Notes: generated by a model not told the origin, from the sequence alone. Numbered from the stretch's first letter, positions 1 to 9,158 are shown. The stretch: DNA of 64,000 nt from Natrinema sp. HArc-T2 (GCF_041821085.1 NZ_JBGUAZ010000003.1:1-64000), one strand, 5' to 3'. Numbers and translations are program-made.

Positions 1-1
1 C

Positions 2-247
2 CTCAATCTCGACGAAGGAACGGAAAGAGAGTTCATCCTCACCGACGACGAACAACTCGAACTGCGCCCAAAGAAACCAGTAATAGAATTACTTCGTGAT
101 ATCCAGCGAACGCTCTCGGGACGATACGAAAGGAATCAAAGCATGTCTGGCCGTCACACGACCGTGACAAGAAGACGGCGTGATATTTCTCGACTCATGG
201 GTGTGGCTAGAGTTCGTGTTTGGCGGAGACAAGGCCGACGACGCTGA
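2..247 (+). CDS. Possible VapB-like antitoxin, 3' part
   Basis: An open frame enters from the left edge and stays open to a TGA at 245-247. It encodes an acidic, hydrophilic peptide. Its position directly before a PIN-domain toxin gene is what suggests an antitoxin of the VapB kind, which would bind and neutralise the toxin and repress the operon. The frame overlaps the vapC start by almost 70 nt, more than the few bases usual for such pairs, and its last 20 codons are basic and do not look like a natural C-terminus. A frameshift near 150-180 is therefore likely. No start codon or DNA-binding domain is visible, so the family is inferred from context only. Confidence 0.3.
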   Translation, partial: LNLDEGTEREFILTDDEQLELRPKKPVIELLRDIQRTLSGRYERNQSMSGRHTTVTRRRRDISRLMGVARVRVWRRQGRRR

Positions 248-589
248 GGCCATCATCGAGCACCCCGATTCTGCCGACGAAGGCGGACTGATCATACCGA
301 CCGTGATCACGGCGGTCTCGTATCGGATCCGGACCGTCGAAAACGCGGTGACAACAGACGACGGATCCGAACGATCCACGACTACATCGAGAGTGTTCCA
401 GTGATCGACGAGAACAGACGATACGCGATCGAGCTATGGGTCAAATACTACGAATCCGGTGAACAGGAGTTATCCGCCACCGACACGATTCACCTCGCGA
501 CTGCAGCCGTTCACGACGACTGTCACACGCTCTACTCGGGAGACCCTGTTTTCGAAAATATCGACGAAGTCGAACCGGTCGTCCTGTGA
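180..589 (+). pseudogene. VapC-like PIN-domain toxin, frameshifted
   Basis: VapC toxins are PIN-domain ribonucleases that cleave RNA through a cluster of acidic residues. From the GTG at 180 the frame gives MIFLDSWVWLE, the usual PIN start with the first catalytic Asp. It then reads to about 355 and ends at 404 in unrelated sequence. Homology-like sequence resumes in the +1 frame: IRTIHDYIESVPVIDE, then ATDTIHLATAA with a conserved acidic residue and YSGDPVFENID near the end. The two halves together have normal PIN length (about 136 residues). A small indel near 350-365 thus breaks the gene. Either the toxin is dead or the assembly has an error here. The likely partner is the open frame before it. 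Confidence 0.75.
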
Positions 590-675
590 ATCGTCGGCAC
601 TGCCCGTTCGCGGTACTTCGAGACCGAAATGAGTAGGTGGTAGGCTTCGTTCCGCAACCGGAGCGTGAGTCGATA

Positions 676-1657
676 CTACGACGACCGGACGAGCGGATCA
701 TACCACTCCCGGTTCTCTCGATACCAGCCGATGAACTTCGAGACGCCTGCACGAATGTCGACCGTGGGCTCGTAGCCGAGGATTTCGTTTGCCTTTGAGA
801 TATCGGCGTGGGTGTGTTCGGCGTCACCCTCGCGGGCCTCGTCGAACTCGAACTTGAGGCTCGGCTCGATCTCGCCGCAAACGACTTCTGTGAGGGTGTG
901 GATGTTGATGTTGTCCGTTGAGCCCACGTTGAGGATCTCACCGTCAGCGCTGTCGTCCTCGAGCAGCTGTTCATTGACCCGGACGATATCGTCAATGTAA
1001 ATGAAGTAGCGGGTCTGCGTGCCGTCGCCGTAGATCACCGGCGGCTCCCCACGAAGACATCTGGAAACGAAGTTCGTCATCGCCATATTCGGCCGCATCC
1101 GCGGGCCGTAGACGGTGAAGCAGCGCAACGCGACGTTTGGAGGTTCATAGATCTCGTTGTACACGCGCGCTACTGCTCACTCGCGAGCTTCGAGACGCCA
1201 TCGGGCGAGACTAGATTCGTTGGGTGATCTTCGTCGTAGGGGAGATCTTCCGGCTTGCCGTACACTGACGAGGAGGAGGCGAGGACGATGTGCTCAAGGC
1301 CATGGTCTCGCGCGATCTCGAGGAGGTTATCCTCCCATCGACGTTGTACGCGTTGACTTTCTGTGGCTGTTCGACGATAGTGCGGACCCCCGCCTGGGCT
1401 GCCTGGTGGTAGACGACGTTGGAATCCGTGACAAGGTCGTCGGCGAACAGATTGTCGGTGATTGACCCCTCGACGAGATCATATCTCACACTGGATTCGT
1501 CCGCCGCGGCTCGGGCGGTGTCGACGTTGCGATCCTGGATACCGAGGTCTTAGTAAGGTTCGAAACGCCGAGGACGGTCACGTTGTAACCGCATCCCGCG
1601 ATTGCTTCGGCGATGTAGCCGCCGATAAAGCCCGCACTGCCCGTAACGAGAATGTCA
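676..1657 (-). pseudogene. NAD-dependent sugar epimerase/dehydratase, multiply frameshifted
   Basis: This is an extended short-chain dehydrogenase of the UDP-sugar 4-epimerase type (GalE/WbpP-like), which would interconvert nucleotide sugars for the glycan cluster. Pieces appear in order on the minus strand in different frames. They are the Rossmann start ILVTGSAGFIGG near 1650-1610; a middle piece at 1211-1489 with YHQAAQAGVRTIVEQP and NAYNVDG; a piece with VLASSSSVYGKPEDLPYDE near 1290-1235; GVSKLASEQ, carrying the lysine of the catalytic YxxxK motif, near 1180; and a C-terminal piece at 676-1164 with NVALRCFTVYGPRMRPN. At least three frame changes are needed. One, near 1172, would be repaired by a single base. 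It is divergent from the sugar transferase at 1861. Confidence 0.85.
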
Positions 1658-1860
1658 TAAAGTTGATGAATATCGAAAATCCCACAAAAAGATGTATATT
1701 CGTATTGAATGGGTCGTCGACGTAGCGTCGAATTCGGTGGGCATCCGACGTAGCATTAGGTCCGCGATGCGGCGAGCGGCCACAAACAATATATGCCAGC
1801 ATATCTACAAACCATTAATTTCAAAGACTATATATGAGTGTAGTTCCCTGCCATTAGCAG

Positions 1861-3345
1861 ATGTTTACCGGATGGCGATATCGAGTCGTGAGTGCTGTCG
1901 GTACGGCGTCGTTCGTCGCCCTCGCGGTTCTCGCGGCTAACCATCCAAATGCTCAGTCCGTGTTTACGACCGTTGTCCCGCTGTTCGACCGGCTCGAGCC
2001 GATCATTCTCGACCGTCAATCACTCCGGTGGGCGCTGATGCTGTGCGTCTTCGCGATTGGAGGTGCGGTCTGGCCGCTGTACAAACCACGACCCCGGCGT
2101 ATTCTCGATACGGTGTTCCTAGTTCAGAAGCGCATCCTCGTCGGCGGGCTGGCGCTGGCGACGCTCGGGTACTTCAAGTGGAGCCACCGGCTGCCGCGAG
2201 CGACGCTCGTGATGACGATCGGGATTCTGGCGGTCGTGCTTCCCAGCTGGTTTCTCCTGATTCGGGCTCAGCCAAACGGAACTGCCGGCCGGACACTGAT
2301 CGTTGGCGACGATCCTGCACAGATCGACCATGTTGTACCTGCCGTCGAGACGCCTGTGATCGGGTATCTCTGTCCGACGATTACTGCGGTTCGAGACACG
2401 CTGCGGGAAATACCGGAGACAGACGCTGATGCGGTTGCCGACGGTGGGATCGAACTGCGCCACGATGGGATCGCCGACCGCGGAGATAGCGGACCGCCAC
2501 AGACGCTCAGCTCGCTGCCTCGACTCGGCGGACTCTCGCGGCTTGAGGACGTGCTCGTCGAATACGATGTCGATACCGTCGTGCTCGCGTTCGGGCAAGC
2601 CGATCGCGCTGAGTTCTTCGGAGCGCTCGGCGCTTGTCATAACTATGGCGTGGATGCGAAGGTCCATCGGAAGTACGCCGACAGCGTACTAATCTCGGAG
2701 GGCGATGTCGGCGAACTCGTGGCCGTCGACCTCGAACCGTGGGACCCACTAGATCACCTTCTCAAGCGGATATTCGACGTATGTTTCGCAGCGGTAGGGC
2801 TGCTCGCATTCGCGCCACTCGTAGCCATAATTGCGATCGCGATTAAACTCGACAGTTCTGGTCCGGTTCTCTACAGCCAGAATCGGACTGCCGGGTTTGG
2901 GGATATCTTCCCTGTCTACAAGTTCCGGTCGATGGTCCCCAAGGGCGAGGACGCGACCCCGACGGAAGACGAGGAGAACGACCGGATCACGCGTGTAGGA
3001 CGAATCCTGCGGAAAACCCACCTGGATGAGCTACCACAGCTATGGTCGATCCTCGTCGGTGACATGAGCGTCGTCGGCCCACGTGCGGTCTGGACCGAAG
3101 AGGAGGCGCTACTCGAGAAGGATACCCCCTCTTGGCGCAAACGGTGGTTTGTCAAACCCGGATTGACTGGGCTAGCACAGATTCACGACGCGAAGAGCAC
3201 CGATCCGAACCTGAAACTTCGGTATGACCTCGAGTACATCCGCAAGCAGTCGTTCTGGTTCGACGTAAAGATCGTGATCCGGCAGATCTGGAAGGTGCTG
3301 GTGGGCGTTCGCGAGACGATCAGGGGATCGTTACTCATCATCTAG
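1861..3345 (+). CDS. Polyprenyl-phosphate sugar-1-phosphate transferase (exopolysaccharide initiator)
   Basis: This 494-residue membrane enzyme belongs to the bacterial sugar transferase family (WbaP/WcaJ-like), which moves a sugar-1-phosphate from a nucleotide sugar to a polyprenyl-phosphate at the membrane and so starts glycan assembly. The N-terminal third has several hydrophobic segments and a nucleotide-binding-like middle part. The catalytic domain begins near residue 300 with LLKRIFDVCFAAVGL and a long membrane helix. It continues with QNRTAGFGDIFPVYKFRSM, then DELPQLWSILVGDMSVVGPR and KPGLTGLAQIH, the family hallmarks. An AT-rich stretch with TATA-like sequence lies just upstream. A degenerate ISH6 fragment follows downstream. 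It reads as intact and full length. Confidence 0.93.
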   Translation: MFTGWRYRVVSAVGTASFVALAVLAANHPNAQSVFTTVVPLFDRLEPIILDRQSLRWALMLCVFAIGGAVWPLYKPRPRRILDTVFLVQKRILVGGLALATLGYFKWSHRLPRATLVMTIGILAVVLPSWFLLIRAQPNGTAGRTLIVGDDPAQIDHVVPAVETPVIGYLCPTITAVRDTLREIPETDADAVADGGIELRHDGIADRGDSGPPQTLSSLPRLGGLSRLEDVLVEYDVDTVVLAFGQADRAEFFGALGACHNYGVDAKVHRKYADSVLISEGDVGELVAVDLEPWDPLDHLLKRIFDVCFAAVGLLAFAPLVAIIAIAIKLDSSGPVLYSQNRTAGFGDIFPVYKFRSMVPKGEDATPTEDEENDRITRVGRILRKTHLDELPQLWSILVGDMSVVGPRAVWTEEEALLEKDTPSWRKRWFVKPGLTGLAQIHDAKSTDPNLKLRYDLEYIRKQSFWFDVKIVIRQIWKVLVGVRETIRGSLLII

Positions 3346-3609
3346 TCGACACAGCAGGTTCAAGCCAGGAAACACCGCACGGTTGTCAACGACGGCCTCC
3401 AGGCGGACGTACTCAAGATCACGATCGGAGGTAGACTACGAACGACTCGAGTTGCTCTGTTGTAGCGTCAAATAGCACCAGTTTCAGCCTTGTTCTCGTC
3501 TGATTTCCGTGAGGTTTGTGTAGAATTGGACGCCGTCTGGCGATATGAGGTCGAAACGACCAATCATACGGCAGTGTAAGAATATGACAGTGTCTGTGTT
3601 CGTCCTAGG
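3346..3609. other. Non-coding stretch with possible gene remnant
   Basis: No intact gene is present. On the minus strand near 3560-3420 short coding-like pieces occur in two frames (RFDLISPDGVQFYTNLTE, then TRLKLVLFDATTEQLESF), suggesting the decayed 3' end of an unidentified gene. The family is not recognised. Confidence 0.35.
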
Positions 3610-4186
3610 AAGCCGATCACGAACGAAATCACGCCGAGTTTGCTGCCGTACTCACGGACTCGGCGGTTGATCGTCGTTCTCGAAGGCATCACGATAGCTG
3701 AGCAAGGTAGCGAGTTCGGCAACCTGGAGAGAGAGAGATCCTCTTGGTGGATGCGCTGGCCGTCGAAGTTGATAAGATTCTCGAGCGGACGGAAATAGGT
3801 CGGATCGCCGTCGGTAGCAGCAGTGTCTTTGATGTGGTGAAGGGTGAATTCGTGTTCTCCTGCGGTTGTCACAGCGGTTCGTGTGGAGGTTCCAGCGCGC
3901 TAGAAACGGCGACTGCCGTTTCCGCGCGCGTGTTTCTCTCCACAATACGCCTTGATGAGTGTCTCGTCGAGGCTTCTGACGAACTCCTCGAGGATAGTGG
4001 CCTCGAGCTGGATCTCTTACCGAGATTCAGCGAGCATGGCGGGCGGTAGCGTTTTGTCTTGGGCGATGCTAACTGCGGACCGCACGTTGATTTCAGCGTG
4101 CATGGGTTACTTCGGGCTGGATACCAGAGGTGACCCTGTTTCCACAGGAGTCAGTTACGACTCTATATGAGTTTGAGACACGACCC
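3610..4186 (-). mobile_element. ISH6-family element, 5' fragment, degenerate
   Basis: The minus strand holds the first part of an ISH6-type transposase in several frames. It starts at 4103 with MHAEINVR, then KTLPPAMLAES, a stretch ending AYCGEKHARGNGSRRF, and AGTSTRTAVTTAGEHEFTLHHI. Near 3660 it reads MPSRTTINRRVREYGSKL. In-frame stops and frame changes break it, and the catalytic part is absent. The outer end carries GAGTTTGAGACACGACCC (4169-4186). The same terminal sequence, in the opposite orientation, occurs at 25504, which supports reading this as the element end. The family assignment is from memory of haloarchaeal ISH6 proteins. Confidence 0.75.
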
Positions 4187-4421
4187 AGAAATGTGGCGTA
4201 ACGTGCTTCCAGGCAGGAATCTGTTGCTAGCCGGGTCACTCACTGCCGTTGGGCTGGCGGCACAGCGTTTTTGAGCCAGCAACACCGCTTGTTTAACGAA
4301 ACGGAAGAGTTCTAGACACACTCGTCTTCCGCTTCGCATCTCCCTTCACAGCGACGCTATCCGCTCGCCATCTGCAGATTCAACAGACCAAAACAACCGA
4401 AACTTAGCTTCGAGTTTGGTG

Positions 4422-4429
4422 CGTTGGCA
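4422..4429. repeat. Target site duplication, left copy (IS66)
   Basis: CGTTGGCA directly precedes the left end of the IS66 element and is repeated at 6007-6014 after its right end. The length of 8 bp is typical of this family. Confidence 0.88.
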
Positions 4430-6006
4430 GTAGTTGGATAGCGTGACTATAATTCACTACTCGGTGATGCCTCTCTCCCTGAGCTGAGTTCTTCTCCACC
4501 GAGGATAGACTGGAGTTGTTCGGGCGGATCTAGTCCTCGCCGTTTCCACGTGGCCAACATGGTCGTGATCGTCTCGTGAATCTGGACCCCTTCAGCTGAG
4601 CGGAGAGTCCGGAACATCTTCCGCAGCACAACTTGCTCGCGCAGAGCGCGCTCTGCGCGATTATTCGTCGAATCGACGTCTGGCTCTGTAACGAACGTCA
4701 GCCAGTTCCCTAACCCGTTCCTGATCTTCTCGATCAGCTTTTTGACCTCCTGTGCCTCGTAGTCTTCCCTGATCAGGCCTTCCAGATGTAACGACGCCTC
4801 CGCCCGCTTTTGCTCGCGGGCGGAGGCGGACGGATCCTCCTCGTCGAACGCCGTTAAATCGTCGTGGAGAGCGTGTAACTCCTCAGACAACCTCTCTGCT
4901 TCCTCGTACCGTTCAGCAACGTACTCCGCCTCCCGCAACAGATGTGCCCAGCACCGCTGGAGCTTCGTGTGATAGCTCGGATACGCTGACCACCCGTCAC
5001 AGCTGAGCGTCGAGTCCTCGGCGAATTCCTCGCCGAGGACGTCCTCTAACACCTGGCTTCCACGACTCTCATCAACCCAGAACAACACTTCTTCGTCAGT
5101 AACGAACGTCCACGCCCAGTGTTGCTCTCCGTCAACAGGAAATCCCGTTTCATCGCAGTAGACGACGTCACTTTCCTGAATACGGGCTTTGACATCGTCA
5201 TACGCGGGTCGCAGCCGGTCTGCGACCCGCTTGGTCAGGTTGTAGATCGTCCGATGAGAGATGGGTGTATCGAGCTCCCAGTCAAACAGCTCCGCCTGTT
5301 TACGGTTTGGAAGTCGCTGATGGAACCTACCGAGGGCGGTTTGGGCCATGATATTTGGCCCAAACCGCCCGGTTTCCGGGCAGTCTGGATGTTCAGCAAC
5401 GACTTCGTTTCCACAGGAACAGCGGTGTTTGCCGAGTTCGTACTCGATGACAGTGGTTGGAATAGGGAGAGGTATGTCGATAATCGTCCGTGAGATGTAG
5501 CTGTCCGGGTTAGAGAGGATTTGCTCACAGTCTGGGCAATATCCCTGATCGACTCGAATAGTCTCCTCTGGTTCCGGAGGCGATCGAGTTGTTCCTTCGT
5601 GACCTTCGTCACGTCCTGGAGAGGAGTCGCTGGCGGCGTCAGCGTCGCCGCCAGCGTCGTCCCCTTGGTCTTCGTTTTCTTCCTCGTCGCTGTCATCGTT
5701 ACCAGGTGATCCAGCCGCGCCACCCTGCTTACTGGGTGGTGTGTTTGGGTTTTCGTACCGCTTGAGGCGAGTCTCAAGTTCCTCTATCTGCTGTTGCTTT
5801 GCAGTGAGTTGGCGACGGAGAAGACGGTTCTCAAGCTTTTGGACGACGAGTTGCTGGCGGAGATACGTACTGTTCTCGGTGCGGATCGCGGAATCTATCG
5901 ATTCCGGCGATCCGCCAATCCCCAGCGACACACTTAGTTCACCATTGAGAGACCATCCATGAGACTGCTACGAAATCGATCTGACGGCAAATCGCTATCC
6001 AACCAC
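4430..6006 (-). mobile_element. IS66-family insertion sequence, complete
   Basis: A 1577-bp element around one transposase gene. Its left end begins GTAGTTGGATAGCG (4430-4443). The right end, read inward, is GTGGTTGGATAGCG (6006-5993), so the terminal inverted repeats match at 13 of 14 positions. Both sides are flanked by CGTTGGCA (4422-4429 and 6007-6014), an 8-bp target duplication as expected for the IS66 family. Intact ends, an intact gene and a perfect duplication suggest a recent insertion. Confidence 0.9.
4447..5931 (-). CDS. IS66-family transposase
   Basis: This 494-residue DDE transposase catalyses cut and join steps of the surrounding element. It starts with a leucine-rich coiled coil (VQKLENRLLRRQLTAKQQ) and the NTPPSKQGG motif, followed by an acidic linker. 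A zinc-binding region has CPDC and CSCG pairs. The catalytic core includes VYCDETGFPVDGEQHWAW (first Asp), LSCDGWSAYP (second Asp) and NNRAERALREQVVLRKMF with the final Glu region. The length fits a full TnpC-like protein. Unlike bacterial IS66 elements, no tnpA/tnpB accessory genes are present, so it is a single-gene form. Confidence 0.93.
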   Translation of the reverse strand: MSLGIGGSPESIDSAIRTENSTYLRQQLVVQKLENRLLRRQLTAKQQQIEELETRLKRYENPNTPPSKQGGAAGSPGNDDSDEEENEDQGDDAGGDADAASDSSPGRDEGHEGTTRSPPEPEETIRVDQGYCPDCEQILSNPDSYISRTIIDIPLPIPTTVIEYELGKHRCSCGNEVVAEHPDCPETGRFGPNIMAQTALGRFHQRLPNRKQAELFDWELDTPISHRTIYNLTKRVADRLRPAYDDVKARIQESDVVYCDETGFPVDGEQHWAWTFVTDEEVLFWVDESRGSQVLEDVLGEEFAEDSTLSCDGWSAYPSYHTKLQRCWAHLLREAEYVAERYEEAERLSEELHALHDDLTAFDEEDPSASAREQKRAEASLHLEGLIREDYEAQEVKKLIEKIRNGLGNWLTFVTEPDVDSTNNRAERALREQVVLRKMFRTLRSAEGVQIHETITTMLATWKRRGLDPPEQLQSILGGEELSSGREASPSSEL

Positions 6007-6014
6007 CGTTGGCA
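6007..6014. repeat. Target site duplication, right copy (IS66)
   Basis: CGTTGGCA directly follows the right end of the IS66 element and matches 4422-4429. Joining the two copies would restore the pre-insertion target in the sequence before 6235. Confidence 0.88.
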
Positions 6015-6234
6015 TAATACTACGGGCGGAATATTACTAATTCAATATTATATAATATTATATTTATGATTAAATTTAAAATGCCCCATATTATTAGATG
6101 CGGTAATAGGATAGAAAGCTTAATTTCGTAGTTTATAGTCTATTCCGATAGTTGTAGCTCTACAACAGGAGTCGTGCTGATTCAATCCACCGTCGTGTCG
6201 TACGTGAAAGAACCATTAATGCGATGCACGAAAA
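6015..6234. promoter_or_regulatory. Very AT-rich upstream region of the sugar-modification genes
   Basis: Positions 6030-6110 are strikingly AT-rich (ATATTATATAATATTATA type sequence), unlike the GC-rich genes around. It holds several possible TATA boxes. CCATTAAT near 6213 lies just before the gene at 6235. The IS66 insertion sits at its left border. Confidence 0.4.
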
Positions 6235-6759
6235 ATGGAGTCCACAATGGCTAATTGGCATGCTCAACAATCAGCGATAATCAGCGACTGTGATATCGAT
6301 GACGGAACGGAGATATCTGATTTCACAGTAATAGATGGATGTAAAATAGGGAACGGCTGTAAAATATGGCGATTCGTGAATCTCTACGGGTGCGAACTCG
6401 GCGACGAATGCATGGTGGGTTCGAACGTAGAGATTCAAGAAGGTGTGACGGTTGGAGATCGGTGCCGAATTCAGTCCCACGCGTTCGTGTGCTCTCGTGT
6501 AACGATCGAAGACGATGTCTTCGTGAGCCACGGGGCGAAGTTCGTAAACGACAGGTATCCCCCGAGCGGAGATTCAGACGATTGGGAAGAAACTATCGTG
6601 CGAGAAGGCGCGTCTGTTGGTACGAATGTGACTCTACTGCCGGTCGAAGTTGGAGAAAACGCGATCGTCGGTGCCGGTGCTGTGGTCGTCGATGACGTCC
6701 CGCCGAATGCTATCGTGGCCGGAAATCCAGCAGAAGTAATCAGCTATCAGGACGCGTGA
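6235..6759 (+). CDS. Left-handed beta-helix N-acetyltransferase (WbpD-like)
   Basis: A 174-residue hexapeptide-repeat acyltransferase, likely adding an acetyl group from acetyl-CoA to an amino group of a UDP-sugar. Hexapeptide repeats of the I-x-D-G-x type run through most of the protein (IIDCDI-like, VIDGCKIGNGCKIW, CRIQSHAFV, VSHGAKFVNDRYP, then AIVGAGAVV and AIVAGNPAEV at the end). HGAKFVNDRYP matches the WbpD/WlbB group, which makes 2,3-diacetamido sugars. Convergent genes for a WbpB-like dehydrogenase and a WbpE-like aminotransferase follow. Together these three would convert a 3-keto to a 3-amino and then a 3-acetamido sugar. A second ATG at 6250 (MANWHAQQ) may be the true start. Confidence 0.87.
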   Translation: MESTMANWHAQQSAIISDCDIDDGTEISDFTVIDGCKIGNGCKIWRFVNLYGCELGDECMVGSNVEIQEGVTVGDRCRIQSHAFVCSRVTIEDDVFVSHGAKFVNDRYPPSGDSDDWEETIVREGASVGTNVTLLPVEVGENAIVGAGAVVVDDVPPNAIVAGNPAEVISYQDA

Positions 6760-6844
6760 GTGGCGTCTCGTCGATCGCTCTGTTCCCCGTAATTCGATAA
6801 ATTCCGCTCTGTGCCGGCAAATGATTTGCCCGAGCCGATGATCG

Positions 6845-7831
6845 TTACAGTTCGATCGTCTCGTTCCGTTCTGCTGACTCCTCAGCACGCTCGAGCAGTT
6901 CGACGGTCTTCGCGCCGATCTCGCCGTCGGCAAGCGGATCACGTCCTTCGCAAGATGCCGTCAGGAAGTCCTCGATTTCCTGCCTGAGGGGCTCGTACCC
7001 CTCGACTTCGTAGGTCGTCGATCCCTCGTCCTGTGCCCGCAGGGCGTCACCCTCTCGGACGACGCTGGCGTCGTAGATCGTCAGTTCGGTGTCGGCCAGG
7101 TAATCGAGATGTGCAGTGCGCTCGGACCCGACAACGACGAGGTCGCGTCGCTTCCCGAAGACCGGGATCTGCCAGGATTCGTTGATGATGCCGGTGACGC
7201 CCCCGTACCCGAGAACGAGCGTAGCCGTTTCATCGATGTCGTCCCTGACGTGTCGATCGAGTCGGCAGAAGAGGTGATCGGGCGTCCTCTCGAGCAACAT
7301 GTTGTAGATGTCGACGTCGTGGACGGCGAGCGAGTACAGCGCGCCGGTTGTCGCTCGCGGCGCGCGGAAGGTCGATCTGGTGGTCGTCAGGTATTTGATC
7401 TGGCCGAGCTCGCCGCGGTCGATCCGGCGTTCGAGCCCCCGGAGCGCCGGATGGTACCTGAAGATGTGCCCGACGCCGAGGGTCCGACCGTTCTCTGACG
7501 CAGTATCGACAATGTCCCACGCGTCGTCGCTTGACAGGGCAAGAGGCTTCTCGACGAGGCAATCGATGCCGGACTCCAAGAGAGTGGTAGCGATCTCCCT
7601 GTGGGTCGTCGACGGCGTCGCGATCACGGCCGTATCGACGCCGATGTCACTGAGCTGACTATGGTCAGTGACGTACTCCAGCCCGTAATCGGACGCGAGG
7701 TCCCGCACTCGCGTCTTGTCGATGTCGCACAGGACGACGTCATCGAGGACGCCGGCCTCCTCGAGTTCCGACGCCACGCGGACGTGGTTCGATCCCCAGT
7801 AGCCCGTCCCGATAACTGCGTGTGTCGTCAT
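6845..7831 (-). CDS. Gfo/Idh/MocA-family sugar dehydrogenase (WbpB-like)
   Basis: A 328-residue NAD(P)-dependent oxidoreductase. It starts with a Rossmann fold (HAVIGTGYWGSNHVRVA) and has the typical VIATPSTTHREIA and the EKPLAL motif with its catalytic lysine. HIFRYHPALRGL falls in the substrate-binding part. In amino-sugar pathways such enzymes oxidise the 3-hydroxyl of a UDP-sugar for later transamination. Its start overlaps the stop of the aminotransferase by 4 nt (7828-7831), so the two are likely translationally coupled with the aminotransferase first. The acetyltransferase at 6235 lies convergent. No 6-dehydrogenase is next to it, so the exact sugar is open. Confidence 0.9.
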   Translation of the reverse strand: MTTHAVIGTGYWGSNHVRVASELEEAGVLDDVVLCDIDKTRVRDLASDYGLEYVTDHSQLSDIGVDTAVIATPSTTHREIATTLLESGIDCLVEKPLALSSDDAWDIVDTASENGRTLGVGHIFRYHPALRGLERRIDRGELGQIKYLTTTRSTFRAPRATTGALYSLAVHDVDIYNMLLERTPDHLFCRLDRHVRDDIDETATLVLGYGGVTGIINESWQIPVFGKRRDLVVVGSERTAHLDYLADTELTIYDASVVREGDALRAQDEGSTTYEVEGYEPLRQEIEDFLTASCEGRDPLADGEIGAKTVELLERAEESAERNETIEL

Positions 7832-8937
7832 GCGTCCACCTCAAACGATCGGATCGCGTCGACCACGTGATCGATCTCTTCCGTCGAGAGCTGCGGATGC
7901 ATCGGCAACGAGACGGTTCGGCGACAGTACTCTTCGGCAACGGGCGCGTCGACCGAACCGACGCGGTCGCGGACAGCAGGCTGCTCGTGGACTGCCCGGT
8001 CGTAGTGGATCCCGGTGTCGACGACGTGGTCGTCCAGATGGGCGCGGAACGCCGACCGCTCGTCAGCGGGCACCTGAACGGGATAGTGATGATAGACGTG
8101 CTCAGCGTTGTCGTACGAAGCGGGGGTGACCAGCCAGTCGACATTCGCGAGTCGCTCGTCGTAGGCACCAGCGGCTCGCTGACGCCCCTCTGACCAGTCC
8201 GGCAGCGCGTCGAGCTGGTGGCGCCCGACTGCGGCCTTGATCTCGTCGAGTCGGTAGTTGAGCCCAAGGACTACGTGCTTGCCCTCCTCGTTTCGACCGT
8301 GGTTTCGGAGCGCACGCGCCTCGTCCGCGATCGCCGGGTCGTCAGTCGTAATCATACCGCCGTCGCCGCCGACGGTCATGTTCTTCGTTGGATAGAACGA
8401 GAAGCACCCGACGTCACCGATGCTGCCAACCACCTGCCCGTCGTACTCAGCGAGGTGGGCCTGTGCAGCGTCCTCTACGACGGGGAGGTCGTACTCCGCC
8501 GCGATGTCGGTGATGGGATCCATATCGGCCGGCTGCCCGTGCATATGCGTGACAACGATGGCAGCAGGATCCTCTGCGGCCCGGATCTTCTCCCGCAACT
8601 GGGCCGGGTCCATCGTGTACCGGTCCGGATCGACGTCGACGAATCGCGGCGCCGCATCGAGTTCGAGAACAGGCGAGACGGTAGCGAAGTACGTGTGCGC
8701 CGGCGCGAACACTTCGTCACCCGGTCCAATCCCGATCGCTTTCATCGCAAGCAAAAGCGCGGCGGTTCCGTTCGAGACGCCGACTGCGTGGTCGACCTCA
8801 GAGGCCGTCGCAAACTCGCTCTCGAACTGCTCCAGAACGGGCCCTTTCACGTAGCGGCCGCTGTCCAAGACGTCGGCCACGTCGTCGACGGTCTCTTGAT
8901 CCATGTAGATGTCTGTAAACGATATATTATCTACCAT
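7828..8937 (-). CDS. DegT/DnrJ/EryC1/StrS-family sugar aminotransferase (WbpE-like)
   Basis: A 369-residue PLP-dependent aminotransferase that would transfer an amino group, usually from glutamate, to a keto-sugar nucleotide. It starts ISFTDIYMDQETVDDV and has VSNGTAALLLAMKAIGIG (cofactor phosphate site), VEDAAQAHLAEYDG, and FSFYPTKNMTVGGDGGM with the lysine that binds PLP. NYRLDEIKAAVGR and the C-terminal HPQLSTEEIDHVVDAI match the family. It is full length and lies first in a two-gene operon with the dehydrogenase at 6845. A divergent sulfatase gene begins about 220 bp upstream. Confidence 0.92.
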   Translation of the reverse strand: MVDNISFTDIYMDQETVDDVADVLDSGRYVKGPVLEQFESEFATASEVDHAVGVSNGTAALLLAMKAIGIGPGDEVFAPAHTYFATVSPVLELDAAPRFVDVDPDRYTMDPAQLREKIRAAEDPAAIVVTHMHGQPADMDPITDIAAEYDLPVVEDAAQAHLAEYDGQVVGSIGDVGCFSFYPTKNMTVGGDGGMITTDDPAIADEARALRNHGRNEEGKHVVLGLNYRLDEIKAAVGRHQLDALPDWSEGRQRAAGAYDERLANVDWLVTPASYDNAEHVYHHYPVQVPADERSAFRAHLDDHVVDTGIHYDRAVHEQPAVRDRVGSVDAPVAEEYCRRTVSLPMHPQLSTEEIDHVVDAIRSFEVDA

Positions 8938-9158
8938 TCTCTCTGAGTGGGCTTCGTCGTTCGGATGTAAAGTAACCTTCCATCGATTAGCGAACCGTCC
9001 GAACGGGGCGAGATTACGGCCTCTGATCAGCTAATTATAGATGTTGAATGTCCAGACCGTCGGTCGGCATACGGGACCGCCGGTCGGCGGTTAGCTCACC
9101 GTGCCGAGCCAGACTGAGAAATCACGGTCCTTTTGTGGACGCCCGCTCGTCCACGGGT

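Noticed and set aside
9048-9158. Longer start for the first sulfatase
   Set aside because: The added 37 residues are basic and unlike a haloarchaeal N-terminus, while the ATG at 9159 directly precedes the conserved PNVIVLSADS strand.
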